NCBI RefSeq assembly: GCF_004664715.2 | Contig: NC_051066.1 | Span: 77,413,147 to 77,477,146 of the forward strand | Length of the DNA: 64,000 bases | Direction: 5' to 3' | Origin: Peromyscus leucopus | Lineage: Eukaryota > Chordata > Mammalia > Rodentia > Cricetidae | In this document: positions 26,701-40,369 of the stretch, piece after piece | Layout: every line of letters starts with the position of its first letter | How positions within the stretch are numbered: position 1 is the stretch's first letter | Notes under the pieces: generated by a model | Seen by the model: only the letters and a program-made list of their open reading frames with translations | Databases searched by the model: none | Told to the model about the DNA's origin: nothing | Position numbers and translations under genes: made by a program

Positions 26701-29700
26701 CAACAATAGGATGCCCAGATCTCAGAAGCAGCCTACGTAAAGAGGGAAAAAATAAGCGGAAAGATGAGAACTTTCCTTCTCTCCCCTCAGCAAAGCTCAC
26801 CCAAAACTGGAACAAGGAATTATGCCTTCCTTATCCAGAGGAGGTGGCTGGATCCCACATGGGCTGCGTTGTATATTGAGGGTCACACAGGTATGAGGGT
26901 GGAGCCTAGGGTTTGTATTAAAGCTTTTGACTCTAGCAATCATGTGAAGAGGCCACTCATGGTTAAGAGTGCTGGCTTTATGAGTGCTGGCTTTGTGACC
27001 AAGTTATGTGACTTTGGGGAAATTCTTCTGCCTTTCTGGGCCTCAATTTTCTAAGAAATAATAAAAGGAAGAAAAGATGGGTTGATCCTTAAAGACACTC
27101 TGGAAGAAGAAGCTTCCATAGTCTAAGCACTCACGACCGCCTCAGCCATAGGCATTGCAGGTCGGAAGCCCGAGCCCATGCTCCACTAATAACTCCCACT
27201 GTGTTCAGGCAAGTGACCCCAGTTAAACTCAGTGGGTCACAAAAATAAACAAACAAAACCAAGAAAGACAGGAAAGCAGGAAGGGGGTTAGCAGGAGCAG
27301 GAAGGGGCGTGAAAGGCTGAGAGCAGATGTAAAAGTGATCAAAATGCACAGTATCCATGTGTGGAATTGTCCAAAAGTTAGAATTAAAAATATTTATTTT
27401 ATGTGTATGTGTGTTCAGTCTGCACGTAAGTCTGTGTACGGTGTGCATGCTTGGTGCCCACCGAGGCCATCAGATCATCTGGGAGTGGAGTTACAGACAG
27501 TTGTGAACTGTCATGTGGGGTCTGGAACTTGAACCTGGGTCCTCTAGAAGAGCAGCCAATGCTCTTATCCTCCAAGTCATCTCTCCAGGCCCAGAAATAT
27601 ATTTTTTAAAGTCTTAAACTTAAATGCCATTTACTTGATTACTCCAAGGTCAACTTCAGTCCTGCCCTATCTGGTCTTATCTGGAGGTAGGCTTGACCAT
27701 CTGGACAGAACCCTGAATTCTAAGGAGTCACTTCAGCTCTCTTTATTGCGAGTCTGGATTTCTCATGTTTTACACAACAAGCTTCTGCTCTAAGGTCAAA
27801 ATTTAAAGCCATTGTGTGAGAGTAATGAAGAAAGAACAAGCCTGCAGTGGCGACCTGGTTATCAGAAGGCTGTGGGAGGAAGGGCTAAGGTGAGAGTCTC
27901 AGGGAAGGAAGAAATGAGAGGCCCCAGAATCAGGCTTCTTCAGCCACACCCTTTGTTCAAGACCAGCATCCTGACCTCCGAGTCTTCCCCTCCTTGAAGA
28001 TGGTACTCACAGCAGCTCTCTGTAGTTGTTCTTTATTGTCCGAGGGTCTGGTTCCTTCTCATGCTGGGTCCTACGGTGCTGTACAGGGAAAGATGTAGTG
28101 TTGCTGGAGTGGAGTGTGGTCAGTCTGTGGCTAGCTCCTCATTCCACAACGGCACCCTACAGAGTAGACTGAGGAGATGCAGTGAGAAGCATCGGTGGAT
28201 GTTTGGAACATGCAGCCGGAGCTGGCTGGCAAGGTAGCCAGGGTGGACAGTGGCAGGTCGTTAGCTTGCGGCCCTGTGACTAGAGAAGCATCTTCCCCCT
28301 CTGAGGAGGGCTGGTGACAGCAGGCGGCACCACCTCTCGTCTGTCCCTCAAACACTCCCAGCTGTCGGCTCACCTTTGACTTATTCCCTCTGGCTAAGGT
28401 CACTCGGCCCAAACTTGTACTTTGAAATCTGTTCTGCAGGCCTTTCCCACATTCTCTCTTCTCTGCTACCTTTCTCTTTCTCCATTGAGTTCTGACTTTG
28501 CCCTCTTGTTAACTAACCTGTAGCACTTCTTTTGTCCACCGTAAACTACCTACATTATGCTTCAGGCTGTAGTCATTGTGTATTCTCCTTTACATAGCCT
28601 TGATCTGGTAAATTGGAAGTCCTGTGTGTCTGTCTCTCCAGGGCCCTCACTACTATTTCACTGAACTGAGCCCAGGGATAGAGTTCTACATAAGCATATA
28701 TGGATTTAGGAATGAGGGCTAACACATACACTAATGTTTTCCATTGGCCTTTGCAGGGGAAAAAAAAGCCCCTTAGATGCTCAGTAAGCCACAGGTTCTG
28801 AGCTTCAGTAAGATTTGAAAAGACTGAATACTATGTGTGTTCTTGGAACTTCACAGGTACACTAGGCCACTGAACTAGGAAGTTCTGCAGCAAAGAGATC
28901 TGACCTATTACTGGTTGAGCGGCACTTCTTGGGGAGTCTAAAAAACACCCCATCTAATTCTGGCTTAATGAAACAGTGGTTTATTAGGGGTTCTTGCAGG
29001 AACCTGGGTGAAGGGCTTCTTACGGGAACTGTGCCACTCAGGAAGCATAACCCAGCATGGTGATGATTCCTGACCGCTGGAGTTGCCTGTGCAGTTTGCA
29101 GGCAGCTGCACCACGGAAAAGTCTCCTTTTCCCCAGCGTTTGTTCGCTGGTTGCATGACCTCGAGGACGAACCTGCTGAGTCCCTGTGGGAGAGATACTG
29201 CATGATGTTGCTTTCATTGGTGCTTTTCCACTGTGTGTTTGCCTTCTGTATGTGGGTGTTGTTGGTTATTTTTACTCTTTACTCTTTGGCTCTTTGGGAG
29301 CCCACCACCTGGCTCCAAATAAATCCACATGGAGACTTATTCTTACTCATAAATGCCCAGCCTTAGCTTGGCTTATTTCTAGTCAGTGTTCCTTAACTTA
29401 AATTATCCCATTTACCTTTTGCCTCTGGATTTTTTTTCTTTTCTTCTGTATATCTTACTTTCACTCTTACTCCATGGCTGGCTGTGTGGCTGTGTGGCTG
29501 GCCCATAGCATCTTCCTCTCTAAGTTCTTTTGCTCCTCGATCTTGCTTCTCTCTTTTTCTCCTTCTGTTTATTCTCTCTGCTCTAGTCTCCTGCCTGCTT
29601 GCATGAGCTCTTAGTAGACATCAGTTTTAGACAGGCACAGTAACACAGCTTCACAGAGTTAAACACATGCAATATAAAAGAATGCAACACATCTTTGTAT

Positions 29701-30750
29701 CATTTAAACAAATGTTCCACAGCATAAGCAAAGGTAACACATCTTAAAATAATATTCCACAGCATATGGGTACCTTGAACATACTGTTAGGTGCTTTGGA
29801 CATGTTAAGCAGCATCTGCACCACTTGACACTTAATGTCATTGTGCTTTCTGCATTCTCAAATCACAGCATCATGAATTCAGTAAAATGAACAATTACAT
29901 TGTAAGAAGTTGGGGTAAACACATTGGCTCAGATTACAGACTCAAGTGTGGTGGTATTGTGTTCCCCAAAATATTGTGCACGTTAATAAACTTATCTGGG
30001 GTCAGAGAACAGAACAGCCACAATATTAAACATAGAGGTTAGGCAGTGGTAACACATGCCTTTAATCCTAGCATTTCAGAGGCAGAAATCCACCTGGATC
30101 TCTGTGTGTTCAAGGATACAGCCAAGCATGGTGACTCATACCTTTAATCTAGAAAGTGAGCCTTTAATCCCAGGAAGTGATGGCAGAAAGCAGAAAGGTA
30201 TATAAGGCACGAGGACCAGGAACTAGAGCTGGTTAAGCTTTTCAGCTTTTAGCAGCAGTTCAGCTGAGATTCATTCTGGATGAGGACTCAGAGGCTTCCA
30301 GTCTGAAGAAACAGGATCAGCTGAGGAATTGGCAAGGTGAGGTGGCTGTGGCTTGTTCTCCTTCTCTGATCTTCCAGTGTTCATGGTTTGATTTTATTAA
30401 TAAGAACTTTTAAGATCCTGCTACACTTGAGGAGGTGGATCACTGTTGGTGGTGACATTGACAGATGCCTTTGTCTTTCAGCGTGTTCCTCATCCCCTTG
30501 TTTCCACGATGGCACATGCCTCCTTGATGCAACTGGATCTTACAAATGTGCCTGCTTGGCTGGCTACACCGGGCAGCGCTGTGAAAACCGTGAGTATGCC
30601 TCCTGGTGGGCTTTAAGGTATTAGTGGGGGCATCCACAGGGATTTGGGGGCTCACAGCACTCTGGTTTCTTGGTGTCTCCAGTGGTCTGTCAGAGATGGC
30701 ACATCATAGGGGCCTCTGAGTCATAGTTGTTGCCATCATTATTGTCATCA

Positions 30751-30800
<50 letters not shown>

Positions 30801-32694
30801 GTGAGCGCCTGTGGAGGCCAGAGTTTGATGTTGGGTGTTTTCCTCTATTGCTCTCCCCCTTATTTTTCTCCATTGAACTTGGGACTCATTGACTGGCTAG
30901 CCTGTCCAGACAGCAAGGCCGTCTTCCTGTTTGCTTCTCACAGTGCTGAGACTGAGGATGTGTACTGTCAGAATGAAAGAAATGGATGCTAGGACTCTAG
31001 TCTTACACCGTCATGCCTTCACAGCAGGCATTTTACCCACTGAATCATCTCCACAGTCCCCCAAGCCACATTCTCTTTTCCTTCTTTCTCTCTCTGTCTA
31101 TGCCTCTTTCTTGGTTTGGGTGCTAGGGACTGAACCCAGGCTTTCCTTCATGCTAAACACAAGTCTTTCCACTGAGCTACGGCTTTCTTCCTTGTGCCAT
31201 GGATTGGCTCTACTGTTAATTTGCTAGCTCTTTGGTTCTTATGGACAGTCAAAAGCAGAGCAGTAGCAGCCCTCAGGAACCTGGGGCCCTTAAAAAAGGA
31301 AACCAGGTGAAACTAAAACAAATAACCCACACCAAAGCAGCAGGAATTTCTAAATTATGTCCTTGAAAAGGCAGGACACAATTTTCTTCTTCTGATACTA
31401 GATTTGAGCTTTTGCCAGAGGGAGAAATTTGAACCGACTGAGTTCATACATACATATAACAGGGCATATCCTTTTGGCCTTGGGAAGTATGTGTCCCACG
31501 ACACCACAACTTCCCAGCTCTGCTGTGTGGTGCTGAGGACCATGCCGTTGGCAAAGAGGAACTTCACCATCATGACCAGAAATACTTGATTATGGTGTCT
31601 GGTAGCCAAGATTCTATGTATAATGCTTGTCCTAGCAGAAATTTGAGACCTAAAATTCGTGCCACTTCCTCCACCTATTGCTCTGCAATGGAGTGTGCAG
31701 AATGAGATGTGCAGAGCAAGAATGAAGGTTTGAAGACAAGTGGAGGAAGATAATGTCCTGAGCAGGGCTCCTCAAAATAGATCCAGAGATGGGGTGTGTG
31801 CAAGTGAGGCTGTAAGGACAAGCTCCCCAGAGGTGCTCTTATGGCTTGGGAGACCTGACCTAGAAATGGAAAGAAGTCAAGCAAAAAGCAATTTCAAGAA
31901 AAAACCTGGGCCCACTGCTTGGCGATATTGAAATATGGAATGCTAGTGAAGTGCGCGCAAGGGTACTGGGTTCTTCTAACCACACAGCAGCTAGTCACTA
32001 GCCAGGCTGCCCTGGGGGAGAAGGGAAATGTGAACTCAGGCACGCTGTCTTAGTTAGCTTAACTGTCAACTTGACACCACGGAGAGTCACCTGAGAAGGG
32101 CCTCTTGGTTGAGGGATTGCCCAGGTCAGACAGGCAAGGCTATGAGCTGCCTGTCGGGGATTGTCTCTTTTGTTAATTGATTATAGCAGGACCCAGTGTG
32201 GCACCATTCTCTGGACCTGTGTTCCTGGGCTGTAGAAGAAAGCTAGCTAAGCATGAGCCTGCAAACGAGCCAGCGAGTAGCCAGCCTTCTTCCATCATTT
32301 CTGACGCTCTTCCTGGGCTAGGAGTGCGTTCCCCGCTTGGAGGTAATGCTGTGTGGAACAGCAAGCCTCCCTGCCGTCAGGTTCCTGATTTGAGTTCCTG
32401 TCTTGACTTTCCTCAATGGTGCACTGTGACCCGGAGGTGTAAGAGAGATAAACCCTTTCCTCCCTAAGTTATTTTTGGTCAGAGTGTTTTATCTCGGCAA
32501 CAGAAAGGAAACTAGAACATATGCCTAGCTTCCTGAGCAGATGCTCAGTGTGGTTCCAGGAACCGAGGATCAGTTTCCTGAAATCATACAGGCCACAGGA
32601 TTCAGTGGGGGAGGAAAAGGAGAGCATACGAACAGGAGGAATGGATTCAAGGGCAGAGCACTGTTCATGTCTTCTCCAGTCATTCCGGACTAGA

Positions 32695-32737
<43 letters not shown>

Positions 32738-35700
32738 CACGTTCTGTGCGCCTCTGCTGTCTGAGAGTTGCTGTGTTTTTCAGGCACATGTTTCCTAGCA
32801 TTCCTTACAAACCGTGCGTTTCAACAGTGGGTCTCTGAGTATGCTACCATGCTCTGCTAAAATCTCTGGTTCAGCACAGTGGCTGGAGTGTGTAGGAGGC
32901 TTAGAAAATGATGCTGAGATTCATGGACCCTCCCTGATTTGAGGCTTCTGTGTTATGTGTAAGGCAGATGAGAGCAATGTTGTTTCCTCCTCGTTTCAAG
33001 GATTTGTATGTGTTGTCTAGAGTCTGAGCAACAGCAAGCTCTGAGATTCAGAAGGGAAATGAAGGAAAGGTAGGCTTCATTTCTGGACGACTAGCCACAG
33101 TTCTGATAAACAGGTAACACTCGATGAAAGCAAAACATGAGCACATAAGCCAGACACCTTTAAGAACTGTTTCAGATCAGGAGAGGAAAGTAAATTGCTC
33201 CAGACGTTATGACTAAACTATGCATGGGTGGCGTGCAAGTCAAAAGTGGATTTTTCTGTAAAGTTATTCTATCAAAAGAAAAACAAGCATCATGAAGAAA
33301 GAACGTAGTGTAAGGCACGTGGATTGTAGCTTGATTCATAAACGGTCTCAAATCACTTTAAATACCAGGCAAGGTTGGGGTTTGGCTTTGTGATGGTGTG
33401 TTTGCATAGCATGTGTCCTCAGCACTGCAAACAACAACAACAACAAAAAGCCACAGACAAATGAAAACAAGCAAACAAACAACCATCATGACCCCCTAGG
33501 GAGATGGTCAAGGGAATTAATTCTCCATGTCCATGTTTCAATACAGTTCCGAAACTGTAAGCCTGGCACTGCATACTTGCAGCTGGGTGAAGAGTTGGGG
33601 ATGGGCTTGTCATCTGTCATTTGCTAATAGCAGTCTGGGAAATTATATTTTTATTGTTTTTTGTAAGATCTAGGTCTGCTTTTCCTGATATGAAGTTCAG
33701 GGTGAATTCTAACTCACTCAGTCAGTGAGACATCACAAAAATCCAGCCATGAAGTTTACTTGGTTATTTCTGAACAGATCTTGGCCATTGTTCATGGCAG
33801 TTTTTCCATGAAGAGAGTAAAACTGAGCAGGTGCGTGTGTGTGTGTGTGTGTGTGTGTGCTCTCACACGCACATGCACTTTTGTTTTCCTTCCGAGGATA
33901 TCAATGGGCTGGAGCAATATCCCCAGAGGGAATTTTTTCAAAATTAGCAAGAAATGCAGGCAAGCTTTTGGAGAATCGCCAAACTCCAAAATACCCAAAT
34001 TGGACCTGGCACTTGCTTTTAGAAGCAGCTTCAAGAGCACCAAGGCATGAATGAGAGCCCTGTCCTTTACTGATGCGCCTTTAAACCTGGTCCCCAGCAA
34101 ATTCAGAGCCAGGAGATGCGCACATTTCTCATAGTTTGTGATATCTCGGGTGCAGATCATAGCATGTAGTGTGGTGAGAGTCCAGGTGACTGACGACCTC
34201 TGCTCAACACTGAGTCCTTTCCCCTAGGTAAGGTTCGTCAGCCCCTCTGTTCCAAACAGTCCTTGACGTTAGATTTTCTCCTCATTTCTCATGCCCGTGA
34301 ATGGGAGTGGAATAGGAATAGATTTTCCCACTTAATTCCTGAAGAAACATACACTTTACAAAAGTCAAAGAGGGTTTGAGAGGTCACTCTATGGGCAAAA
34401 TGTTTGCCACACAAGTGTGAGGACCTTAGGTCAAACCTCCAGAGCTCACATAGAGCCAGATGTATTACTGTGCACATCTGTAATCTCCGTGCTGCTAAGG
34501 GAAAATGGAAAGTAGAGACAGGAGAATTTCAGAAAGCTGGTAGTCCTGGTGCATGCAGTGTGTGGGCAGGGGTGGAAGACAAGAACCAGCATTGGAGGTT
34601 GTTCTCTGTCTTCCATTTATGCGCCATGGCCTGTGTGTATGCACAACATTAACGTACACAAATGCACACACACACACACACATACACACACACACACATC
34701 ACATATGTTTATTTTTAAGAAGGTGAGCAATATCAGGTATATAAAATAAAAATGAAATATTACTTTTCCTGACCCATCTTTGTTCTCAGAGGAACCACTT
34801 TGAGGAATGCTAGATCTATGTTTCTTAGACTTTTTCTAAGTTAGATATCTAAATCATACTTTAAACCAGTGATTCTCAGCTCTGCCTCCCATATCCACAC
34901 ATACATGGCATTTGGAAATATTGGAAGATGATTTGGATGAAAACTGGATGGTGATGCATCCTGTGGACTGAAGGATGCTGCTGAGCATCCTTCCAGACAC
35001 AGGACAGGCTCTGCTGCTGTTATCCAGCCTCAGTGTCAGGAGTGACAAGGTGGGAAGTCTCTATTTTAAATGAAAGTAGATGAAAGCATGCTTATGAATT
35101 TTCAATGTGTTGTCAATGTCCACGGCATAGACTTTTTCCCAGACAAAATGATTGTTGACTATTCTACGGTGAATGTGAAAATATGCACTCATCTAATTCC
35201 TTAAGATGGACTTGTTACTGTTCTAAATATTTTGTTATTATGAAGAGAGCTGCAATCAGATCCTTACATTATTTTGTTGTTCACATGGAAACTGAATTCC
35301 CAGATGCTGTACTGTCTGTTCAGAGGGCACACATGACTATATTTTTTGAGAGCCATTGCTGAAAGGGCACAGGAAGATTTGCTTTTAAGCAATCTGATAC
35401 CATCTAGGGTTGCAGTAATGGGTTCCTTTTCTCTGCTGATTAAAGGATTAAAAATGCAGGAAAAGTTGGAAAGTCATCAAAGTCAATGTTTATTCAAAGA
35501 GGACAATTTTACTAGAGTTTAATTGAAAAAAAAAAACCCTCCGGTCAGGCAAGCTGTAAATCGAGGAGGAGAATGGAGGAGAATGGAGGAGAGAAGGGAA
35601 AAAAAGCCATCCCATTTGAGTTAAGGCAGTGTGGAGGGCAGTTGTGCACCAGCAGACACATGGTGAGGGGGTCAGTTTTAGGGGGGCAATGAAGTCCCGA

Positions 35701-38700
35701 GTGTCAGGGAAAGCATGGTTGGAAAAGGCATAGAAGAAAAAAAACAGGCTTTTCTAAGTGATTTGGAAAAGTGGACAGACTGCGCTCCTTAACAGAGTAT
35801 GCTGGGGCAAGAATTCTGGGAAGGGAAAATATTCACACTCATCAAAGGAGTAATTGTTCTGCCTTTCTCTTTAGCTCCGTTTAAAGTGAGCCTGCCTCTA
35901 GGAGTGGTCCTGCCTTCCCGAGAAGGGCGGTCCCTTGGCCAGGTGATTGAGCAGTCCATCTGATTAGTTCCTTTATACGTAGGGTAGCTTGGAATAGTTG
36001 GGCTCATCTGGGCCTGATAGTTCACTGCCTTGACTGTAAGGAACTAGTTTTCCCTTAGGTGGGCCTTTACCACCTTTGCATCAAATCTGCAGGATGATCC
36101 TTAATATAACTGCTGCTCTTCAAAATAAGAACTGAACCTATACTTCAGAAACTAGAGGTGATCCTTATCAAACTGGAAATGGATTTCTACTCAAAGGAAC
36201 CCATTGGTCTGAAGAGAGAGTTCCTGATTAGATTCAGGTGGTTTGACTTCAGTTCCAGTGGTCAGGAGGATTGCCAAAGCCCCTGACAGAACAGCCTGAA
36301 GATGTTAGCTCTCAGCCTCGCCTTCCCTGAATCCTTTCCCAAGGTGGAAACCTTCCCTCTACTCTTGAGTGACCTTCTCAGAAACCTAACTAGGGGGAAT
36401 GGCCCCTCCTTAGCCCTCAGGCTCAGCTAGCCTCCTGCCAACACCCTCAGCGACCTCCAGGATCCCCGGGCCACCATGTGAGAAAACGGGGCCCTTTCTT
36501 TCCTCTGAGGGTTCCTGTTTCATTGTATGGAGCACAAGGACAAAGCGGGTCTTCTAGTAAATGGTCCGAATCTTGTTTTGAAAGAGTGGAGAGTGAGAGA
36601 TTCATCGCCTGCTCCAATTTCCATGTTGTCTTTGTTCCTCTGGCCCAGTTGACAGAGCTGGGCTTTCCCCCTGCATCCTAATGAAGGCCGATGAAATGGA
36701 CTAAATCTTCAGTCACAGCGTTCACACTGGAGGCTCTGACGCTCCTTGGAACAAAACAAATCAGTCCTCACCAATTAAAGGAAAACAGCGAATCTGGACT
36801 TACTGGGGTTTTTGGAGTCTCAGAAGGTTTCCCACTGGTCTGTCCCAAGGACCAGGGAGAAAGAGCAGGATAAGAGGCACACTTTATTCTTGAGCTTCAA
36901 AGCAGCAGCCCAAGTTTCTCATCCGAATGAGCCATTGGGAACTTTGGGAGGGTCCATGAAAACATGACGCAAAGAGAATGTAGGAGACACCTAGTGGGCG
37001 GCAGCCACGCCTCATCTTAGATGGGTAAATGGAATGGAGAGGGCTTGATGTAAACTGCCCTGAGATCTGGCAGGTGAGGCATTTTAAAAAATAGACTCAC
37101 CGTCTTTTTTGCCTTTTTTTTCTCAGTTCCAAAGGCTTCTTTTATCCTGAACATTTGGGAGATGGATACATCTTTGTCTAATGGGAGGTGGTGGAATTCA
37201 AGGCTGGATGACTTTGGGTGGACTGTGACTCTGCATTTCCAGTCTGTCAGCCCTGAATGAGTGATTTAACGTGTTTGGGCCTCCATTTTCCTGTTAGAAA
37301 TTTCAGAAAAATAATAGGTAGTTCTCATGGTGTTTGTGGGGATGAAGTTTAATGATTCATATAAGACAGAGTTGAGTATTAGGAGCTATTATTTTAAGAT
37401 TATGATTATTAATGACTCTTTTAAAATAAAATGCCATTTAGAATTTATTATAAAGTTTCAGTGAATAAACCACTAAAATATCCCATATTATTTATAATAA
37501 TGACTGACAGTAATGTAAATGATACATTAGGATAGAATCTCACTAAGATATATGAAAGAAAAAAAGACTATATTTTTGACCTTTCTTTTTTTCATTTTAT
37601 AATAATCTAATCTCATTCATAAAATAATCTTAATTTATTTTCAAATCCCTTTTCTGCTTTCCTACATAGCTACAAGATTTTTTAAAATTTTTATTGAAAA
37701 TAGATTCTTCTCTCCTACAATACATCCCAACCACAGTTTCCCTCCCTCCACTCCTCCCTCTTACTGTATAATTAATGAACTTTTATGTGATATTTCTACA
37801 CATGTATATGGCATTCATGGATCATGCCCATCTACTCTTCAACCTTTTCCTTCCCTGCTCTGTCTCTTGTTTCATGTAGGGTATGTAATGGGTTGAGTGT
37901 TTTCCTAGTCAGAGATTAACAAACAGTGTTCTCCCCAAAGAGTGGAGAAATAGGTGAAGACACAGAAATTACTCACTAGCTCAACTGCTCCCACAAACAT
38001 AGGATGGAGCTGACCATGTGGTAAGGGCCACCTGCTGTAGGGATGCTCAGGTTCTGTGTCCATCGACCTGCTCTTGGCCTGGCCCTCCTGGCTTTTGTTT
38101 TGGCGGATGAGGTCACTGAGGCAGGACTTAATGCAGGAGGCAGAGTTTATGTAGGTCCTGGGTTCAATGGTAATCCATTAGAGCTGGAATGGGCTGTGTG
38201 TCCATGGAGAGTGGGGGCACCAAAGAATTAACCTGAAATGGACCAGGTGGTGGTGGCATACAACTTTAATCTCAGCACTTAGGAAGTAGAGGCAGGTGGA
38301 TCTCAGTGAGTTTGAGGTCAGCCTGGTCTACAAATCGAGTTCCAGGACAGCCAGGGCTGTTACCCAGAGAAACCAATAAGTAAGTAAGTAAGTGAGTGAG
38401 TGAGTAAGTAAGTAAATGAATGAATAAATGAATGAATGAATAAATAAATAAGTAAATAAATAAATAAATAAATTTAACCTGAAATGAAAACAAGCATTCC
38501 TGAGGCCACAACCCCAGAGGAACTCCAGCCCCAGACATAGGTCATAAAACTCCCATCTTTCTTAAATCCTGCCTTGCAGAACATTCTTTACCTGGTCTCT
38601 ACCAACTTCAAAAGATGAAAATGTCCTCTTTGTAAATTCCGAGGCATTCTTGTGGGCATCCATGTGCTAAAAAACAACAGTATTTTTCTTGAGACAAGTT

Positions 38701-38795
38701 CTCACTATTGTCACCTGGGTTGACCTCAACCTTGTAATCTTTCTGCCTCAATCTCCAAGTCCTGATATTCCAGGCATTCACCATTGTGCCCATCT

Positions 38796-38843
<48 letters not shown>

Positions 38844-40333
38844 ACATACACACATGTCCAGATGTGCGCGTAGAAGCCAGAGTCAACCTTAGGTGTCTTT
38901 CCCGGAGGCCATCTGTCTTGTTATTCAGAGTGTCTCTCCCTGAACTGAAGTTTCCCCATTCAGCTAGCCTGACTAGTTAGAGAGCCACAGGGTTCCTCCT
39001 GTCCCTTCTCCAGTGCTGGGATTCCATGTGGGTTCTGGGGTTCAAACTCAGGTCCTCATGCTTGTGTGCCAAACACTTTACTTCCTGAGCTGTCTCTCCA
39101 GACCTATATCCATCTTGATGATGACTCAAAAACAACCCCTGAAATGTTGGGAAACCCAAAGAAGACTATTCTATCGAAGCAGAGCCGGAAGCAGAACCAT
39201 CGAGCTTCTCATATCACATAAGTGGCCCACTTGCTCTATCACAGTAATATGCCAGGTGATTTTGAACAAAAACTTTAAACAAATCTGACTTTCTGAACAA
39301 TGGTCACTGTTGACTGTCTCTTGGACACAGGCTGTTTTAAATAAATAGGCCATTCAAGCACCGGAAAGTGGTGTTTGAAAGACACAGTGTACCAGAGGCC
39401 CAAGACAATACTGATTAAGATCAAATAGCCAATTAAGCCCCAGTCTCCAAATTGCTGCCGGATGAATAAATAGCAGTGTGTGCCATCCAAGCCAACCTCA
39501 CATGGGTAGCACCTCATTCACACCCACAGAGGGCTGGAAAACATCGGGGAAGCCGAATTCTACCCGCTGGAAAGGGATAAAACGAGTCTTTGGTGAAGAT
39601 TATATCATCAGCTGGCGCCATTATTTCCGATCGGTGATGACCTTCAAGAGAGTAAAACACACTTGCTTCAGTCCAGAAGGACCAAATTCAAGCATGAACC
39701 CGACAAGAGAAGGCATGGAAGAGATAGGAGCCATGGTTCGCTTGTCTCTGAGCACTGCCTTTGTGCTGAGTTGGGTTTTAGAACAACAAAACCTCAGTGA
39801 GGAGGCAAATGCCTTGTCCAAACAGAACCCAAACTGTCCCAAGTTCTTTCCTTGATTTTGGTGATGAGTGAGGTTGGGTGGATGTAAAGAGTATGATAAG
39901 AATTGAAACTAACACCCTCCACCCCAGCTCCCACCACAGCTAGATCATAGGGTGACACTTGTGTAGACTTCCGGCCTGTGTCCTTTGTTACAATGCTCAG
40001 AAACTGCTTTAGGAAGAATACCAAACCCAACTTTTGCTCGGTGGATAACTCAGCTTTCACAAACATTTCATGACTGAAATTTGCCAAGAGGCAAATATAC
40101 TTCTTCATTCATCATTTTGTGCTTCACTATAGACCATTTGTGAAATCAAGAAGGATGTCAATAATAATAATTAATTAAAAATAATAAGGAGTAGAGTAAG
40201 AACAATAAAAAAAAACAGAAGAAGCTGTTATGATTAGAGAAAGGTCACCACAAGTTTATCTATGGGTACAAACATTTACTTTTATTCTGACCAGAACTCC
40301 TTTCTTCTCTATATCATGTGTATATGTGTGCAT

Positions 40334-40369
<36 letters not shown>

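Larger units (their letters stand above)
26619..30481 (+). other. PAMR1: PAMR1 intron 5
   Basis: This 3.9-kb GT-AG intron lies between the CUB and EGF exons. It holds a MIR, a B2/B3 element, an unnamed rodent repeat at about 29280-29770 and an LTR-like element ending at 30425. The stretch 27600-28960 shows nothing I can name. Confidence 0.85.

Noticed and set aside
39478..39855. 125-codon open frame on the + strand in intron 6
   Set aside because: I recognise no similarity. There are no splice signals with fitting phase 1, and length alone is not unusual over 20 kb of intron.
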